Shown piece after piece: positions 12,101-18,820 of a stretch of 64,000 nucleotides of DNA. Made by a program: the position numbers and the translations under genes. The notes under the pieces were generated by a model, which ran no database searches, was not told the DNA's origin, and saw only the letters and a list, made by a program, of their open reading frames with translations. This DNA is from Bradyrhizobium campsiandrae (lineage in GTDB: Bacteria; Pseudomonadota; Alphaproteobacteria; Rhizobiales; Xanthobacteraceae). The DNA is taken from positions 1 to 64,000 of the forward strand of contig NZ_JAANIH010000039.1 in NCBI RefSeq assembly GCF_014529705.1, in the 5' to 3' direction. Within the stretch, counting starts at the first letter, position 1; every line of letters begins with the position of its first letter.

Positions 12101-12228
12101 GGCAAGTGGCCATGAGCCTTCGCAGTAAAGGACTCGGCGGTCAAGGAATCGACATGGCCGGAGGCGGGCGAGCGAGAGCCCTGGCCATCCCCGGAAAGCG
12201 CGGCGTCAAATTTGCCAGCGTAATTCAA
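3133..12228 (-). CDS. Giant FecR/VCBS/beta-helix protein with type I secretion C-terminus (adhesin-like)
   Basis: 3031 residues and no classical signal peptide. Order: short N-terminus; FecR-like domain about 125-240 ('LNNGDNVEKGDVVSTG', 'GIRGTAV'); cadherin/VCBS-like modules about 420-690 ('TFTDVDLTDTHTVAVS', 'ITGTNDKPVI'); a long Gly/Asn/Thr-rich repeat region predicted as beta-helix, about 700-2450, holding a 113-residue tandem repeat; more VCBS modules about 2530-2900; and a terminal ~95 residues resembling type I secretion targeting domains ('GTVGPDQFVFAANSNHDTI', 'GVDLIDLRAV'). The likely role is a secreted or cell-surface biofilm or attachment protein. The first available start codon is TTG with only a weak ribosome site, and no ATG occurs for ~180 residues, so the start is uncertain. 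No ABC/HlyD exporter genes are in the window. Confidence 0.88.
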   Translation of the reverse strand: MNYAGKFDAALSGDGQGSRSPASGHVDSLTAESFTAKAHGHLPDGAVVIADPNLIFHGDFKRSGLDLVLSHDGHDVVLHDYFRGDKRAAIASPDGAHLTGDIVNALTGYVQVAQAAPGAAAAQVIGHVTKLTGSATAIRNGVSVILNNGDNVEKGDVVSTGSDSTLGVTFIDGTVFGLSSNARMVLNEMVYDPNGSNNSSLLSLVAGTITFVAGETAKHGDMKIDTPVATMGIRGTAVLTEINFVVPSGGGDPQPQANFQVLVEPNGTTGSYILFDKLTLLPIATVNQAGQMIQISGGNVSVTNALLSPDVQKLITDVFTLKFTDNNTNTKLTTNFTDTITQNGNIVVIKTDTGATATATFTNPGNSGTTPGQSGQDKGADRFPGAPRAASLDANGTATSSFALKEHAGATADRADANGAAVGPDTVTIRINFVDQNLGDRPTVSVDLGAAPNYVYMDAGKHDVTGSLNALQKQDIAATQIQISVAADAGNTNNGSATLTYTIPDHVFDFLGAGETLTLTYMVHVNDNFAINPESNDFPITITITGTNDKPVITTSVPTITFSGGTSTAGGSLATKVPTAGTLTFTDVDLTDTHTVAVSKFSAVLPGGTVPQSIHDFFAADLSVSIASGHDSTGSGTGTVNWSLGDIPVYLADFIPKGEVLTLTYTVTVTDSQGATSDQTITVTITGTDAPAVVWIATNKPSGGFWKTGANWETGVAPTIDDDVIVITDQLHGLTPSYPVTIDIAAFGKSLTMDDYDKTAGHTAPEVVNHSTLTLAGELKLNADAKFTNAADGTVLVGGAIDVETITRTNGEVVINTAAITNAGYLTLAAGGTIDTLTTIVNSGTIALSGGPLQLSASIANAGGTVQVDSAANLIVDGATIDGGTLNIMGALVLEGASLIENGALDVDNFGGVYVQGVAEFANEAVHNAGKIEVLADRVLTIDQGSDVNNQGDLTVDGDGKLIVNGATIDGGKIVVLPGAAAIEGGESDSTFTLVLPGTGTVTNNGELDLTGNAVLSNGVLKNNGTLDVSGAGNALNDEAVTNAGIIEVLTGALAIGPGSTVDNSSGKVVVDAALILNDATISGGAIKGVGSIDVIGASTIDKGATLSVATVTADAKLTLDGITVSASVISDNASIELDNTVQLKGGARIQGGHVTNAGTLEISGAATLLNDVVTNNGTVQVDGSQALTLSNTEISGGAIDGTGTIDVTVASKIDGAATLSTSAIIADAKLTLNGITVSGSTITDNSSIELDNTVKLQDGAKIQGGPVTNNGKLEIAGAAALLNDVVTNNGTVQVDGSQTLTLSGTEISGGAINGAGAIDVTVASKIDGGATLSTSAVIADAKLTLNGITVSGSTITDNSSIELDNTVKLQDSAKIQGGPVTNNGKLDIAGAAALLNDVVTNNGTLQVDGSQTLTLSGTEISGGAINGAGAIDVTVASKIDGGATLSTSVVTADAKLTLNGITVSGSVITDNAGIELDSTVQLKGGSRIQGGPVANNGTLEIAGAAALLNDIVTNKGTVQIDDGQILTLSGTEISGGIINNYNGASGGAIGVTGDSAIDGHATLNKGVVTVGSGVVLSFGDATVSASAIANGGTVKVEADRKLTLAGATLTGGALTIAGTLVSSGISAITDTSISNTYLLESTLGGLLTLAATTPAPVITNDGGTIRANNAELDIDGEAVSNTGALSAINDGVLKLISTTVTNTDGAVFVETGSTLDLSDATIAGGTMTIAGTLESTGTSAITDADITNTGTISVTSGKLTIDPALIHTLTNSHLLQANGGELDVVGEHIVNTADIKAINGGILKLSSLGVTNDGGAVTVDGVSKLYLTAASINGGSLTNSGHLYGVSGLNTISAGVTNTGTIEVEAGTLNLSAGLTGIGTLVIDDGATLELAGATAQTVTFAGGADTLLLDKVAGQGFTGTIAGQSSKGGIFKVAGAADIAASSGDALDFTASGGTSAKPANIVLTPSGALKGAANGVVVTENGTGDISLTATGNIAGLAGNGITLRDSATGFGNITIDNLTGTATGSGANSEGILVENLNAANAGDISITQHGGAAGGAFGIEATTHGDGDITIDAGGAVTGSSANGIRARSFGSGDVTVTTEAGSAITSGSGGIVAINSATAIAKDVGSTISVIAHGTINSGPTVNVDGSPSAGIAAGYTPGLSFSTGTPTTVYGDVTVDSDATIVAAGEGIQAFTWGLGNVTVTAEAGSSITAADHAIVAFAHGGGDVAITNDGLATGAYGIEADAFGAGKITISNDGTVAGTFGAGIEVNQDLLGTGLIHITNDSHGHIAAGSGSAAISISGGTGNVLIDNSGAIGPDDATTVGSTTSAILQTGGAIAINNSGHINGNVSVASATFDNESGGTWTVSGTSVFGTLSTIDNAGDVKLLDGALVSSADGVAFAITNSGEIESWGTTVIKGAITTTDTSAIEIHTGTLTLFGSLSGSGTVKIDAGATLDVGATVSQTITFGGGSAELQIDTASFAGAVAGFATTDKLDLANIVYDGGTSATYDAKTGNLVVSDAHGHSITIKLNGDYSNAHFAGSSDGHGGTLITDVAADDKPAFNPAETSPTAVVAEQSGVTGSSSPDQSSPASGTIHFTDVDLTDRPTATVTGQSATWLDTDGHTQLTLTSSQASALENALSVLTSGKNNGSADWSYSIKDSALDFLGQGQTATVVSTITLDDHHGGTDTAQVTVTISGANDAPTLAPVTTGPLVDTAATDTFSNLTGKLAGTDADSGETATLTYAVLDAAHHATTTVAGLYGSLTVAADGSYSYVPNAAAINALTAGNYTDNFTVQTTDVHGATGTAAFKVNVTGADEAPVINIDNVSVVQNDDEFIVVRGLKVTDTDAVAGETFTLHATTVGPGSSAGPSSGSGSLASINTLLRTVTYNEGSGEPATDKIALTVADGHGATDTLNLIFNLREEGDMSRLAVTGTTGKDVFFGTVGPDQFVFAANSNHDTIVNFTSGVDLIDLRAVVTTGNISNWMAQHVSLSPANPADTLITIDAADTILLKGITHLAANDILHA
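7612..9306 (-). repeat. 339-bp (113-residue) in-frame tandem repeat inside the giant protein gene
   Basis: The same landmark, the codons for 'SGGAI' or its variants, recurs at 7612, 7951, 8290, 8629, 8968 and, in decayed form, 9307. Every step is exactly 339 bp. The unit encodes 113 residues running from 'GGAINGAGAIDVTVASKIDG' to 'VDGSQTLTLSGTEIS'. The units around 7951-8630 are nearly identical at DNA level over long stretches. The outer units are diverged but keep the register. Confidence 0.92.
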
Positions 12229-12845
12229 CCGGACACCCGAAAAGGGTTAAAATTTATGAAAGTATCAACTGCCTAAGCTTGCTTATCATTACCAAGTCCT
12301 TAGTGAAACCATCTATTGCTTGTGTGATTTGGCGTCACTTGGCTTTCGGCGACTATGCTTGTCGCGACACCCATAGAAGAAATTGAGTATTTATTGCCGA
12401 CTTCACAGGTATGAACTCGTCTTTCTGAATACATTTTCGACCGTCCCCTGTATTCTGCTGTATAAATTCAACAACAGATACTTGCTTCGTCTTCGCATCG
12501 CGAAGCCCCGCGGCATAGTGCGGCAAATACGGGGCCAAATCTGTGAGCCAACTAACAGAACCCGTGAAATAGCAGGTCATTAGCCATAACAGGCAGAATC
12601 GCTCCTCCCGCAACCTCCGCATGCAATTGCCCCTCTTTCGCGGCGACCGGACCTCCGCCGGCGCCCGACGCCTAAAATTTTAGGCAATTCCGGCAGACCC
12701 GCTTCAGCGTGCCACACGGTTTTGGCGGCCCGCCCCGGCGCGTTAAGCAGAACAAAACGGCCCGTCTCGCACTATCTCCGCGCAAGCAACAAGCCCGGCA
12801 CGTCGAGGTCGAGGGGACCTGAGCGAAGCCGGAAGGGGATGTCAG
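12229..12845. other. Long AT-rich intergenic region between divergent giant-protein and BTLCP genes
   Basis: No supported gene lies here. By hand count 12241-12480 is about 40% G+C, far below the surrounding coding DNA, and composition returns to normal after about 12500. It separates divergent genes and so should hold both promoters. An 89-codon frame at 12353-12622 (-) has no recognisable family and no good ribosome site. A 16-bp perfect palindrome lies at 12670-12685. Confidence 0.6.
12670..12685. promoter_or_regulatory. 16-bp perfect palindrome, possible operator
   Basis: GCCTAAAATTTTAGGC is fully self-complementary with an AT-rich centre. It lies 161 bp upstream of the BTLCP gene in the divergent intergenic region. 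It has too little spacer for a strong hairpin, which suits a dimeric regulator site better than a terminator. The binding protein is unknown. Confidence 0.4.
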
Positions 12846-13577
12846 ATGGAGACCGCCGCTCACCGGCGCGCCTGGCGCGCCATCATTGCTCTGTGCGGAT
12901 TGATCCTGCTCGGGTCGGCCGCCGATCTTCGTGCCGGCACCTTGCTGTCGCCGGGCGCAGGCGTGCTCGTGCGCAAATCCGCCGAGCCATTCGGCGTGTT
13001 CGCCTACGCCATTTCCGCCGGCAATCTCCGGCAGAAATGGCTCGCGCTGAAGGAGAAGCTCGACGACGACATGGTGCAGCTCGCACTGTGCGACGGCGAC
13101 CGCGACAATTGCACCTCGCCCGCGGCGCTGAAGCTGCTCGCCATCGTCGACCAGGCCCGTAGCCGCGACGGCCGCGCGCGGCTCGGCGAGGCCAATCGGG
13201 CCATCAACCTCGCCATCCGCGCAACCGATGACGGCATTGACGACATCTGGAGCTCGCCGCTCGCGACCTTCGCGCGCGGCGCCGGCGACTGCGAGGACTA
13301 CGCCATCGCCAAGCTCGCCGCGCTGCGGCTTGCCGGCGTCGCGGCGGAAGACCTCCGCATCGTCGTGGTGCGCGACGTCAGGGCCGGTGAGGAGCACGCG
13401 GTTGCCGCGGCAAAGCTCGACGGCCACTGGCTGATGCTGGACAATCGCCGCATGGCAATGGTCGATGACGACAATGCGCGCATCTATCAGCCGCTGTTCG
13501 TGCTCAACCAGTCCGCCGTGCTGAAATATGTCGGCGAACCCGTGCAGTTCTCGATGGCAGGCCCCGAGGCGCACTAG
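12846..13577 (+). CDS. Bacterial transglutaminase-like cysteine protease (BTLCP, LapG-like), secreted
   Basis: 243 residues with a hydrophobic export signal at about 12-31. The BTLCP catalytic triad is visible: Cys in 'GAGDCEDYAIAK', His in 'GEEHAVAAAKLDG' and Asp in 'WLMLDNR'. In Pseudomonas, the relative LapG cuts the giant adhesin LapA in the periplasm and releases it when cyclic-di-GMP is low. This gene is divergent from a 3031-residue T1SS-type adhesin-like gene, so that protein is an obvious candidate substrate; this is inference. A purine-rich ribosome site (GGAAGGGGA) precedes the ATG by about 8 bases. No LapD-like receptor is in the window. Confidence 0.86.
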   Translation: METAAHRRAWRAIIALCGLILLGSAADLRAGTLLSPGAGVLVRKSAEPFGVFAYAISAGNLRQKWLALKEKLDDDMVQLALCDGDRDNCTSPAALKLLAIVDQARSRDGRARLGEANRAINLAIRATDDGIDDIWSSPLATFARGAGDCEDYAIAKLAALRLAGVAAEDLRIVVVRDVRAGEEHAVAAAKLDGHWLMLDNRRMAMVDDDNARIYQPLFVLNQSAVLKYVGEPVQFSMAGPEAH

Positions 13578-13645
13578 GTGGCCTCGTAGCCCCTTCATAA
13601 ACCCATTCCGTCGCGCCATCAGGGACGCTAGCATGCCGTCCGGCA

Positions 13646-14788
13646 ATGGCGGGGAACGATGGAATGCGGTCGATCGTGCTGACTGTGCTTGCGCTGCTGG
13701 CCTGGCCGGCAGCATCAGGCTTCGCGCAATCGGGCACATCAGCCCCCTCCATCGCCGGCCGGCTGCCGCTGTTTTCCAAGAACAACTGCCAGGCGATCCG
13801 CGACCCCGGCAATCAATTGGTCTGCGGTGACGCCGAACTGTCCGCGGCCGCCGAGAAACTGAGCACGGCTGTCGAGGCACGGCTCGCCCGCCTGCCCGAC
13901 CGCCTGCCCGCGATCGAGGAAAACGCGGTCTGGAATCGCCAGCGCAATCTCGGCTGCGGCATCGTCGGCCAGACCGCAGTTCGCGCCGAGGATTTCGACC
14001 GGGTGAAGACCTGCCTGCTCAAGGTGACCGAGGAGCGCGCCGCAATCCTCCGCGATCCGGATTTCGACTGTCTCGCCGCCAACACGGCGGCCGGCGCGCT
14101 GATCTGCGCGGACCCGGCGCTGGCGCTGACCGAGACCGAGTTGAACAGCCAGGTGCTCGGCCTGATCGGGAAGCTGGACCCGACCGCCGCGCGCTTTGCC
14201 TTTGCGGAATACGGCCGCTGGACGCGCGAGCGCGACCGCAAATGCAATCTGGTCGGCAAGGAGAACGTGCCGCTCGAGGAGCTGGGCTCCGCGGAAGCTT
14301 GTCTCGTCGATGATCTCAAGCGCAGGGCCGACGAGATCGCGGCTGCCAAGGGCGATCCGAAGAAGGTGTTCGGCCGGCAGGTTGCAGCGAGAGAGCCCGA
14401 CACCGACGCCGTCGATTTCTGCGCCGCGCGCATCCACGCCGCCAATTCGTGCGGCAATTTCCTGCGCATCAACCGCGTCTATGCCCTCGACAGCCAGGTG
14501 ACCGATCAGGAGGCCCAGGTCACCGGCGAAATCGAGATGGTGGTGCTGGCGCCGTTCGCCACCTGTAGCAAAGTGGCCTCGACCTGCACCGGCACCTGCT
14601 GGGACGCAGCTACCGGCCTTCCGCGACCGGGCGCCGCCAACAAGGAGCGCTCCGCAGCAGCTTTCAATGTCACGCGCCGCCTGCGGATCCAGCGGACGTT
14701 TGCTTTCGTGAAGGCCGCCGACGGCTGGCGCTGCCGCGAGGACGAGCTGGCGCCGGTGAATGCGGGGACGGCGAACGGGGGATCGTAG
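13646..14788 (+). CDS. LprI-like (DUF1311) secreted Cys-rich protein
   Basis: 380 residues with a signal peptide ('MRSIVLTVLALLAWPAASGFAQ'-type start). The internal ATG at 13664 may be the true start, because the signal begins there. Two modules resemble the lysozyme-inhibitor LprI fold (DUF1311): about 45-130 ('NNCQAIRDPGNQLVCGDAEL') and 135-230 ('FDCLAANTAAGALICADPAL'). Each has paired cysteines and a 'W.R.R...C' motif. The C-terminal ~140 residues add more cysteines ('CSKVASTCTGTCWD') and match no family I know. It is probably periplasmic. LprI of Mycobacterium inhibits lysozyme, but most DUF1311 proteins are uncharacterised. Confidence 0.75.
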   Translation: MAGNDGMRSIVLTVLALLAWPAASGFAQSGTSAPSIAGRLPLFSKNNCQAIRDPGNQLVCGDAELSAAAEKLSTAVEARLARLPDRLPAIEENAVWNRQRNLGCGIVGQTAVRAEDFDRVKTCLLKVTEERAAILRDPDFDCLAANTAAGALICADPALALTETELNSQVLGLIGKLDPTAARFAFAEYGRWTRERDRKCNLVGKENVPLEELGSAEACLVDDLKRRADEIAAAKGDPKKVFGRQVAAREPDTDAVDFCAARIHAANSCGNFLRINRVYALDSQVTDQEAQVTGEIEMVVLAPFATCSKVASTCTGTCWDAATGLPRPGAANKERSAAAFNVTRRLRIQRTFAFVKAADGWRCREDELAPVNAGTANGGS

Positions 14789-14795
14789 GGAGCAC

Positions 14796-14830
14796 TCACC
14801 CTCCCCTGGTGGGCCTCCAGGGGAGGGTGA
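14796..14830. terminator. Bidirectional terminator-like hairpin between convergent genes
   Basis: The arms are TCACCCTCCCCTGG (14796-14809) and CCAGGGGAGGGTGA (14817-14830), a perfect 14-bp stem with a 7-base loop. It lies in the 55 bp between the LprI-like gene and the end of the oppositely oriented binding-protein gene. The sequence also looks like a member of a dispersed palindromic repeat family. Confidence 0.75.
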
Positions 14831-14843
14831 AAGCGACACCGCA

Positions 14844-16043
14844 TCAGAACATCAGATTGTCCTTCACCAGCACCCAGCGGCCGCCCCTGACTTGCTGCAC
14901 CTGGGTGATAGTGTTGGCGAGGTGGTCGGTCTTGGAGAATTTGGTCGGCGGCGAGTTGAAGATGTCGAGGAATTTTTCGCCCGACTCGAGTGAGTCGAGC
15001 ATCTTCTGTCCGGTCAGATCCTTGCCGGCCTTGTCGGCGTAGAACGCAAACGTCGTCACCGCGTTGTAGCCGATGATCGCCTGCGTGTTGGCGTCGGTGC
15101 CGAACATCTTCTTGTAGTTGACCAGCCAGTCGTGGACCTTGCCCTTGGCGGTGTCCTCATAGGGAATCTCGAAGCCCGAGGCCGCATAGAGGCCTTCGAC
15201 GGCCTCCTTGCCCAGCGTCGGCACCTCCAGCACATTGGTCGGGGTTGCGCCGAGGAAGGTGACGTCCCAGCCGAGCTTCCTGGCCTCCGTCATCGCGCCA
15301 ATGGTCTCGCGGATCACGGTGCCGAGCACGACGAGATCGCAGCCGTCGGACTTCATCTTGGCGATCTGCGCGCTGAAATCAGAGGCGCCGCGCTTGTAGC
15401 TCGTGATCGAGGCGGGCTGCACCTTCATCGCGGCAAGCTGCTGGTTGAAGCCGTCGAGCACGTTCTTTCCGTACTCGTCGTCCTGATGCATGATGCAGGG
15501 CTTCCCAAAGTTCTTCCACTCCATCATGTATTTCAGCGCGGCGCGCGTGCTCTCGACATAGGGCAGCAAATTGTTGAACTTGAGCCGTTCCTGGGGCTTG
15601 GCCGGATCGAACTTGAAGGTGAATTCGGCGGCCGTCAGCGGAAACAGCTGGAGCACGCCGGCATCGAACAGGATGTCCTGGGCGGCCAGCGTCGGCGCCG
15701 ACCCCATCGAGCCGATCATGGCGAAGATCTTGTCGCGCTCGACCATTTTCTGTGAGGCCAGCACGCCCTTCTTCGGATCATAGCCATTGTCCTCGAGGAT
15801 CATCCTGATCTTGCGGCCCTGGATTCCGCCGGCCGCATTGATCTCCTCGACTGCCATCTTCATGCCGTTGGAAACAGGCACGCCCCAGACCTTGATCGGG
15901 CCCGACAGGTCCTGATGCGTGCCGATGACGATCTCGCTGGCCGAGATGCCTTCATTGGTGACCTTGGTCTGCGCCGCGGCAGGCAGACAGGTGAGCGCCA
16001 GCGCACTCCCAACAAGGCCGACCGCCTTCAACGATTTCGACAT
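14844..16043 (-). CDS. Branched-chain amino acid-type ABC transporter substrate-binding protein
   Basis: 399 residues with a signal peptide ending near 'LPAAAQT' (about 24). It is a type I periplasmic-binding fold (Peripla_BP_6/LivJ family), with 'EIVIGTHQDLSGPIKVWGV' near the start, then 'AAGGIQGRKIRMILEDNGYD', both diagnostic. It is the last gene of a minus-strand operon that begins at livH. The long AMP-ligase gene between the ATPase and this gene suggests the cargo is not a simple amino acid but a carboxylic acid that is activated after uptake. A good ribosome site (GAGGAGAGGAGA) precedes the ATG. The substrate is unknown. Confidence 0.9.
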   Translation of the reverse strand: MSKSLKAVGLVGSALALTCLPAAAQTKVTNEGISASEIVIGTHQDLSGPIKVWGVPVSNGMKMAVEEINAAGGIQGRKIRMILEDNGYDPKKGVLASQKMVERDKIFAMIGSMGSAPTLAAQDILFDAGVLQLFPLTAAEFTFKFDPAKPQERLKFNNLLPYVESTRAALKYMMEWKNFGKPCIMHQDDEYGKNVLDGFNQQLAAMKVQPASITSYKRGASDFSAQIAKMKSDGCDLVVLGTVIRETIGAMTEARKLGWDVTFLGATPTNVLEVPTLGKEAVEGLYAASGFEIPYEDTAKGKVHDWLVNYKKMFGTDANTQAIIGYNAVTTFAFYADKAGKDLTGQKMLDSLESGEKFLDIFNSPPTKFSKTDHLANTITQVQQVRGGRWVLVKDNLMF

Positions 16044-16115
16044 TGACGTCTCCTCTCCTCAAGGCCCCGTATGACGCGAAGGGCGGGGCCATCGCCGCTT
16101 CGCTGGTTTGTTCCG

Positions 16116-17954
16116 CTAAGCCACCGCGCGCTCGCGATACATCGCGTCGATCTCGGCGGCGTAACGCTTGTTCACGAAATTGCGTTTCAGCTTCATGGTC
16201 GGCGTCAGCTCCTCGTCCTCCGGCGTGAGCTGGCGCTCGATCAGGTAGAATTTCTTGATGGTCTCGACGCGCGCGAAGTTGGCGTTGACGCCTTCGATCT
16301 CGCGCCAGATCAGGTCCTGGATCTCGCTGGCCCGGCACAGGCTGGCGTAATTGGTGAAGGGGATGTCCTGATCCTGGGCGAATTTTTCGACGTTCTCCTG
16401 GTCGATCATCACGAGGCAGGTGAGGTATGGGCGCTTGTCGCCGATCACCACGGCATCCGAGATGTAAGGCGAGAACTTCAGCTGGTTCTCGATCTCCGAC
16501 GGCGTGATGTTCTTGCCGCCCGAGGTGATGATGATGTCCTTCATCCGGTCGGTGATGCGGACAAAGCCCTCGACATCGATGGTGCCAACGTCGCCGGTAT
16601 GCAGCCAGCCGCGGGAGTCGATCGTTTCCGCCGTCCGCTCCGGCTGGTTCAGATAGCCCATGAACAGGAAGTCGCCTTTGATCAGGATCTCGCCTTCGGG
16701 CGAGAGCGCGACCTCGCCCCAGCGTACGGCCGTTCCGACCGAGCCGAGCTTGATCCTGTCCGCCGGCATCATGGTCGCGACGCCGCAATTCTCGGTCTGG
16801 CCGTAGACCTCGTGCATGTCGACGCCGAGCGCCAGATACCAGCGGATCAGATCCGGTGCGATCGGCGCCGCGCCGGTGAAGGCGATGCGACAGCGGTCGA
16901 GCCCGATCATGCGGCGGATGTTGCGAAAGACCAGCTGATAGGCGACGCTGTTGGCGATGCGCAAACCCAGCGGCGGGGCCCTGCCTTCGATCCGGCAATC
17001 GACCATGCGGTAGCCGATCGCGATGGCGCGGCGATAGACCCATTGCTGGAACGGCGTCGCATCCTTCAGCGCAATGGTGATGGCGGAATAGAATTTTTCC
17101 CAGATCCTGGGCACCGCGAGGAACACGGTCGGCTGCACCTCGCGTAAATTGTCAGGCACGGTCTCCGGGCTCTCGGCAAAGTTCATCACCGAGCCGAGCG
17201 CGACCGAGATGTAATAGCCGCCGACGCGCTCGGCGACGTGACAGAGCGGCAGGAAGATCAGCCGGTCCTCGTCCTCGCGCGCCGGAATGAAGTCGCCCGC
17301 GTGCCGCATCTGATGCGTGACGCTGCGGTTGGCGTGCATCGCGCCCTTGGGCGGACCTGTCGTGCCTGACGTATAGACGAGCACGGCGAGATCATCGGCG
17401 CTGCGGCTGTCGATCATCTCCTGCCACAGCGCCTCGTGGCCGACCATGGAGTTGCGGCCGAGCGCCCGAAACTCCTCGAACGACATCACCATGTCGTCGA
17501 AGAAGCCGCTGAGCCCTTCCATGTCGAACACGACGATCTTGTGCAGGCTGGGACAGCGGGTGCGGCAGGCGAGGATCTTGTCGAGCTGCTCCTCGTCTTC
17601 GGCGAAGATCACGCGCGTGGTGGAATCATTGACGAGATACTCGACCTGGGCAGCTGAATCGGTCGGATAGATGCCGGAGGAAACACCGCCGGCGCAGAGA
17701 ATGCCCATGTCGGCGTAGATCCATTCCGGCACGGCGTTGGCGATGATCGAGGCGACGTCGCCGGGCATGAAGCCGATGGCGCGAAGGCCGTAGGCGATCT
17801 CCTTCGAGATCTCAAGCCATTCGCGCCAGCTGGTCGGTTGCCAGATGCCGAATTTCTTCTCACGGATCGCTGGTCTGTCGCCGCGCAACTCTGCCGCGCG
17901 CAAGAAGCTCTTCGCGATCGTATCAGCGACCGTCAGCACCGCCGGCCGGGCCAT
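16116..17954 (-). CDS. AMP-forming acyl-CoA synthetase (long-chain fatty acid-CoA ligase type)
   Basis: 612 residues, the usual size for the FAA1-type (COG1022) branch of adenylate-forming enzymes. The phosphate-binding loop 'VYTSGTTGPPKGAMH' is at about 193-208. The later motifs are also present: 'YGQTENCGVATM' (A5), 'GWLHTGDVG' (A7) and 'ITSGGKNITPSEIE' (A8, hinge and catalytic region). The reaction is carboxylate + ATP + CoA to acyl-CoA + AMP + PPi. Its place inside a liv-type transporter operon (72 bp before the binding protein, 73 bp after livF) argues for coupling uptake of a carboxylate to CoA activation. The true substrate may be a fatty, dicarboxylic or aromatic acid. The ribosome site AGGAGA is well placed. 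Confidence 0.9.
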   Translation of the reverse strand: MARPAVLTVADTIAKSFLRAAELRGDRPAIREKKFGIWQPTSWREWLEISKEIAYGLRAIGFMPGDVASIIANAVPEWIYADMGILCAGGVSSGIYPTDSAAQVEYLVNDSTTRVIFAEDEEQLDKILACRTRCPSLHKIVVFDMEGLSGFFDDMVMSFEEFRALGRNSMVGHEALWQEMIDSRSADDLAVLVYTSGTTGPPKGAMHANRSVTHQMRHAGDFIPAREDEDRLIFLPLCHVAERVGGYYISVALGSVMNFAESPETVPDNLREVQPTVFLAVPRIWEKFYSAITIALKDATPFQQWVYRRAIAIGYRMVDCRIEGRAPPLGLRIANSVAYQLVFRNIRRMIGLDRCRIAFTGAAPIAPDLIRWYLALGVDMHEVYGQTENCGVATMMPADRIKLGSVGTAVRWGEVALSPEGEILIKGDFLFMGYLNQPERTAETIDSRGWLHTGDVGTIDVEGFVRITDRMKDIIITSGGKNITPSEIENQLKFSPYISDAVVIGDKRPYLTCLVMIDQENVEKFAQDQDIPFTNYASLCRASEIQDLIWREIEGVNANFARVETIKKFYLIERQLTPEDEELTPTMKLKRNFVNKRYAAEIDAMYRERAVA

Positions 17955-18027
17955 GCACGTCTCCTTCTTGTCGCCCCTAATGGTTCATCGCCGAAACTCT
18001 CGCCGCCAAGTTCTCATCTCCAAGTTC

Positions 18028-18816
18028 TCATCTCCAAGTCTTCTTCTTTTTCCAGCGCCGTTCGCCCCGCGCGCCGGCCTCCTTGGCGCCGAGGTAGAAT
18101 TCCTGGATGTCCTGCGAATGCATCAGGCGGTCGCAGCTGTCGTTCATGACGACGCGACCGATCTCCAGCACATAGCCGTAATGCGCCGTCTCCAGCGCCA
18201 CCCGCGCATTCTGCTCGACCAGCAGGATCGACATGCCCTGCTCCTCGTTGACGCGGCGGATGATCGTGAAAATCTCCTTCACCAGCAGCGGCGACAGGCC
18301 GAGCGAGGGCTCATCGAGCAGCAGCAGCGTCGGCCGGTTCATCAGCGCGCGTCCGATCGCGAGCATCTGCTGCTCGCCGCCGGAGAGCTGGCCGGCCGGC
18401 TGGTCGATGCGCTCCTTCAGCCGCGGGAAATAGCCGTAGACCCGCTCCAGATCTTCCGTCACGCCGTCGCGATCGCGGCGCGGATAGGCGCCCATCATCA
18501 GGTTCTCGCGCACCGAGAGGAACGGGAACACCTCACGTCCCTCGGGCACATGGCTAAGGCCGAGACGGACGATCCTGTCCGCCTCCATGCGCTGGATCGG
18601 CCTGCCCATGAACTCGATCGAGCCTTTCTGCGGATCGAGAATGCCGGAGATGGTCTTCAGCACCGTCGTCTTGCCGGCGCCGTTGGCGCCCAGCAGCGTG
18701 ACGATGCGGCCGCGCGGCACCTCGAGCGAGATGCCCCGGATCGCCATGATCGGCCCGTAGTAGCTCTCGATGTTGGAGAGTTTCAAGATGATATCGGGCG
18801 CCGCCGTCGCATCCAT
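18028..18816 (-). CDS. livF: Branched-chain amino acid-type ABC transporter ATPase, LivF
   Basis: 262 residues. Walker A 'GANGAGKTTVLK', signature 'LSGGEQQMLAIGRAL' and Walker B 'LLLLDEPSLGLSP' are intact, and the length and motif wording are LivF-like. It powers a HAAT-family importer together with LivG. It starts 4 bp after livG, so translation is probably coupled. The C-terminus carries an extra basic tail ('ERRWKKKKTWR') beyond the common family end. The symbol reflects family position only; the cargo is probably not leucine. Confidence 0.9.
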   Translation of the reverse strand: MDATAAPDIILKLSNIESYYGPIMAIRGISLEVPRGRIVTLLGANGAGKTTVLKTISGILDPQKGSIEFMGRPIQRMEADRIVRLGLSHVPEGREVFPFLSVRENLMMGAYPRRDRDGVTEDLERVYGYFPRLKERIDQPAGQLSGGEQQMLAIGRALMNRPTLLLLDEPSLGLSPLLVKEIFTIIRRVNEEQGMSILLVEQNARVALETAHYGYVLEIGRVVMNDSCDRLMHSQDIQEFYLGAKEAGARGERRWKKKKTWR

Positions 18817-18820
18817 CGCG

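Noticed and set aside
12353..12622. 89-codon minus-strand frame in the AT-rich intergenic region
   Set aside because: No ribosome site, no family and no coding-like composition; treated as regulatory DNA.
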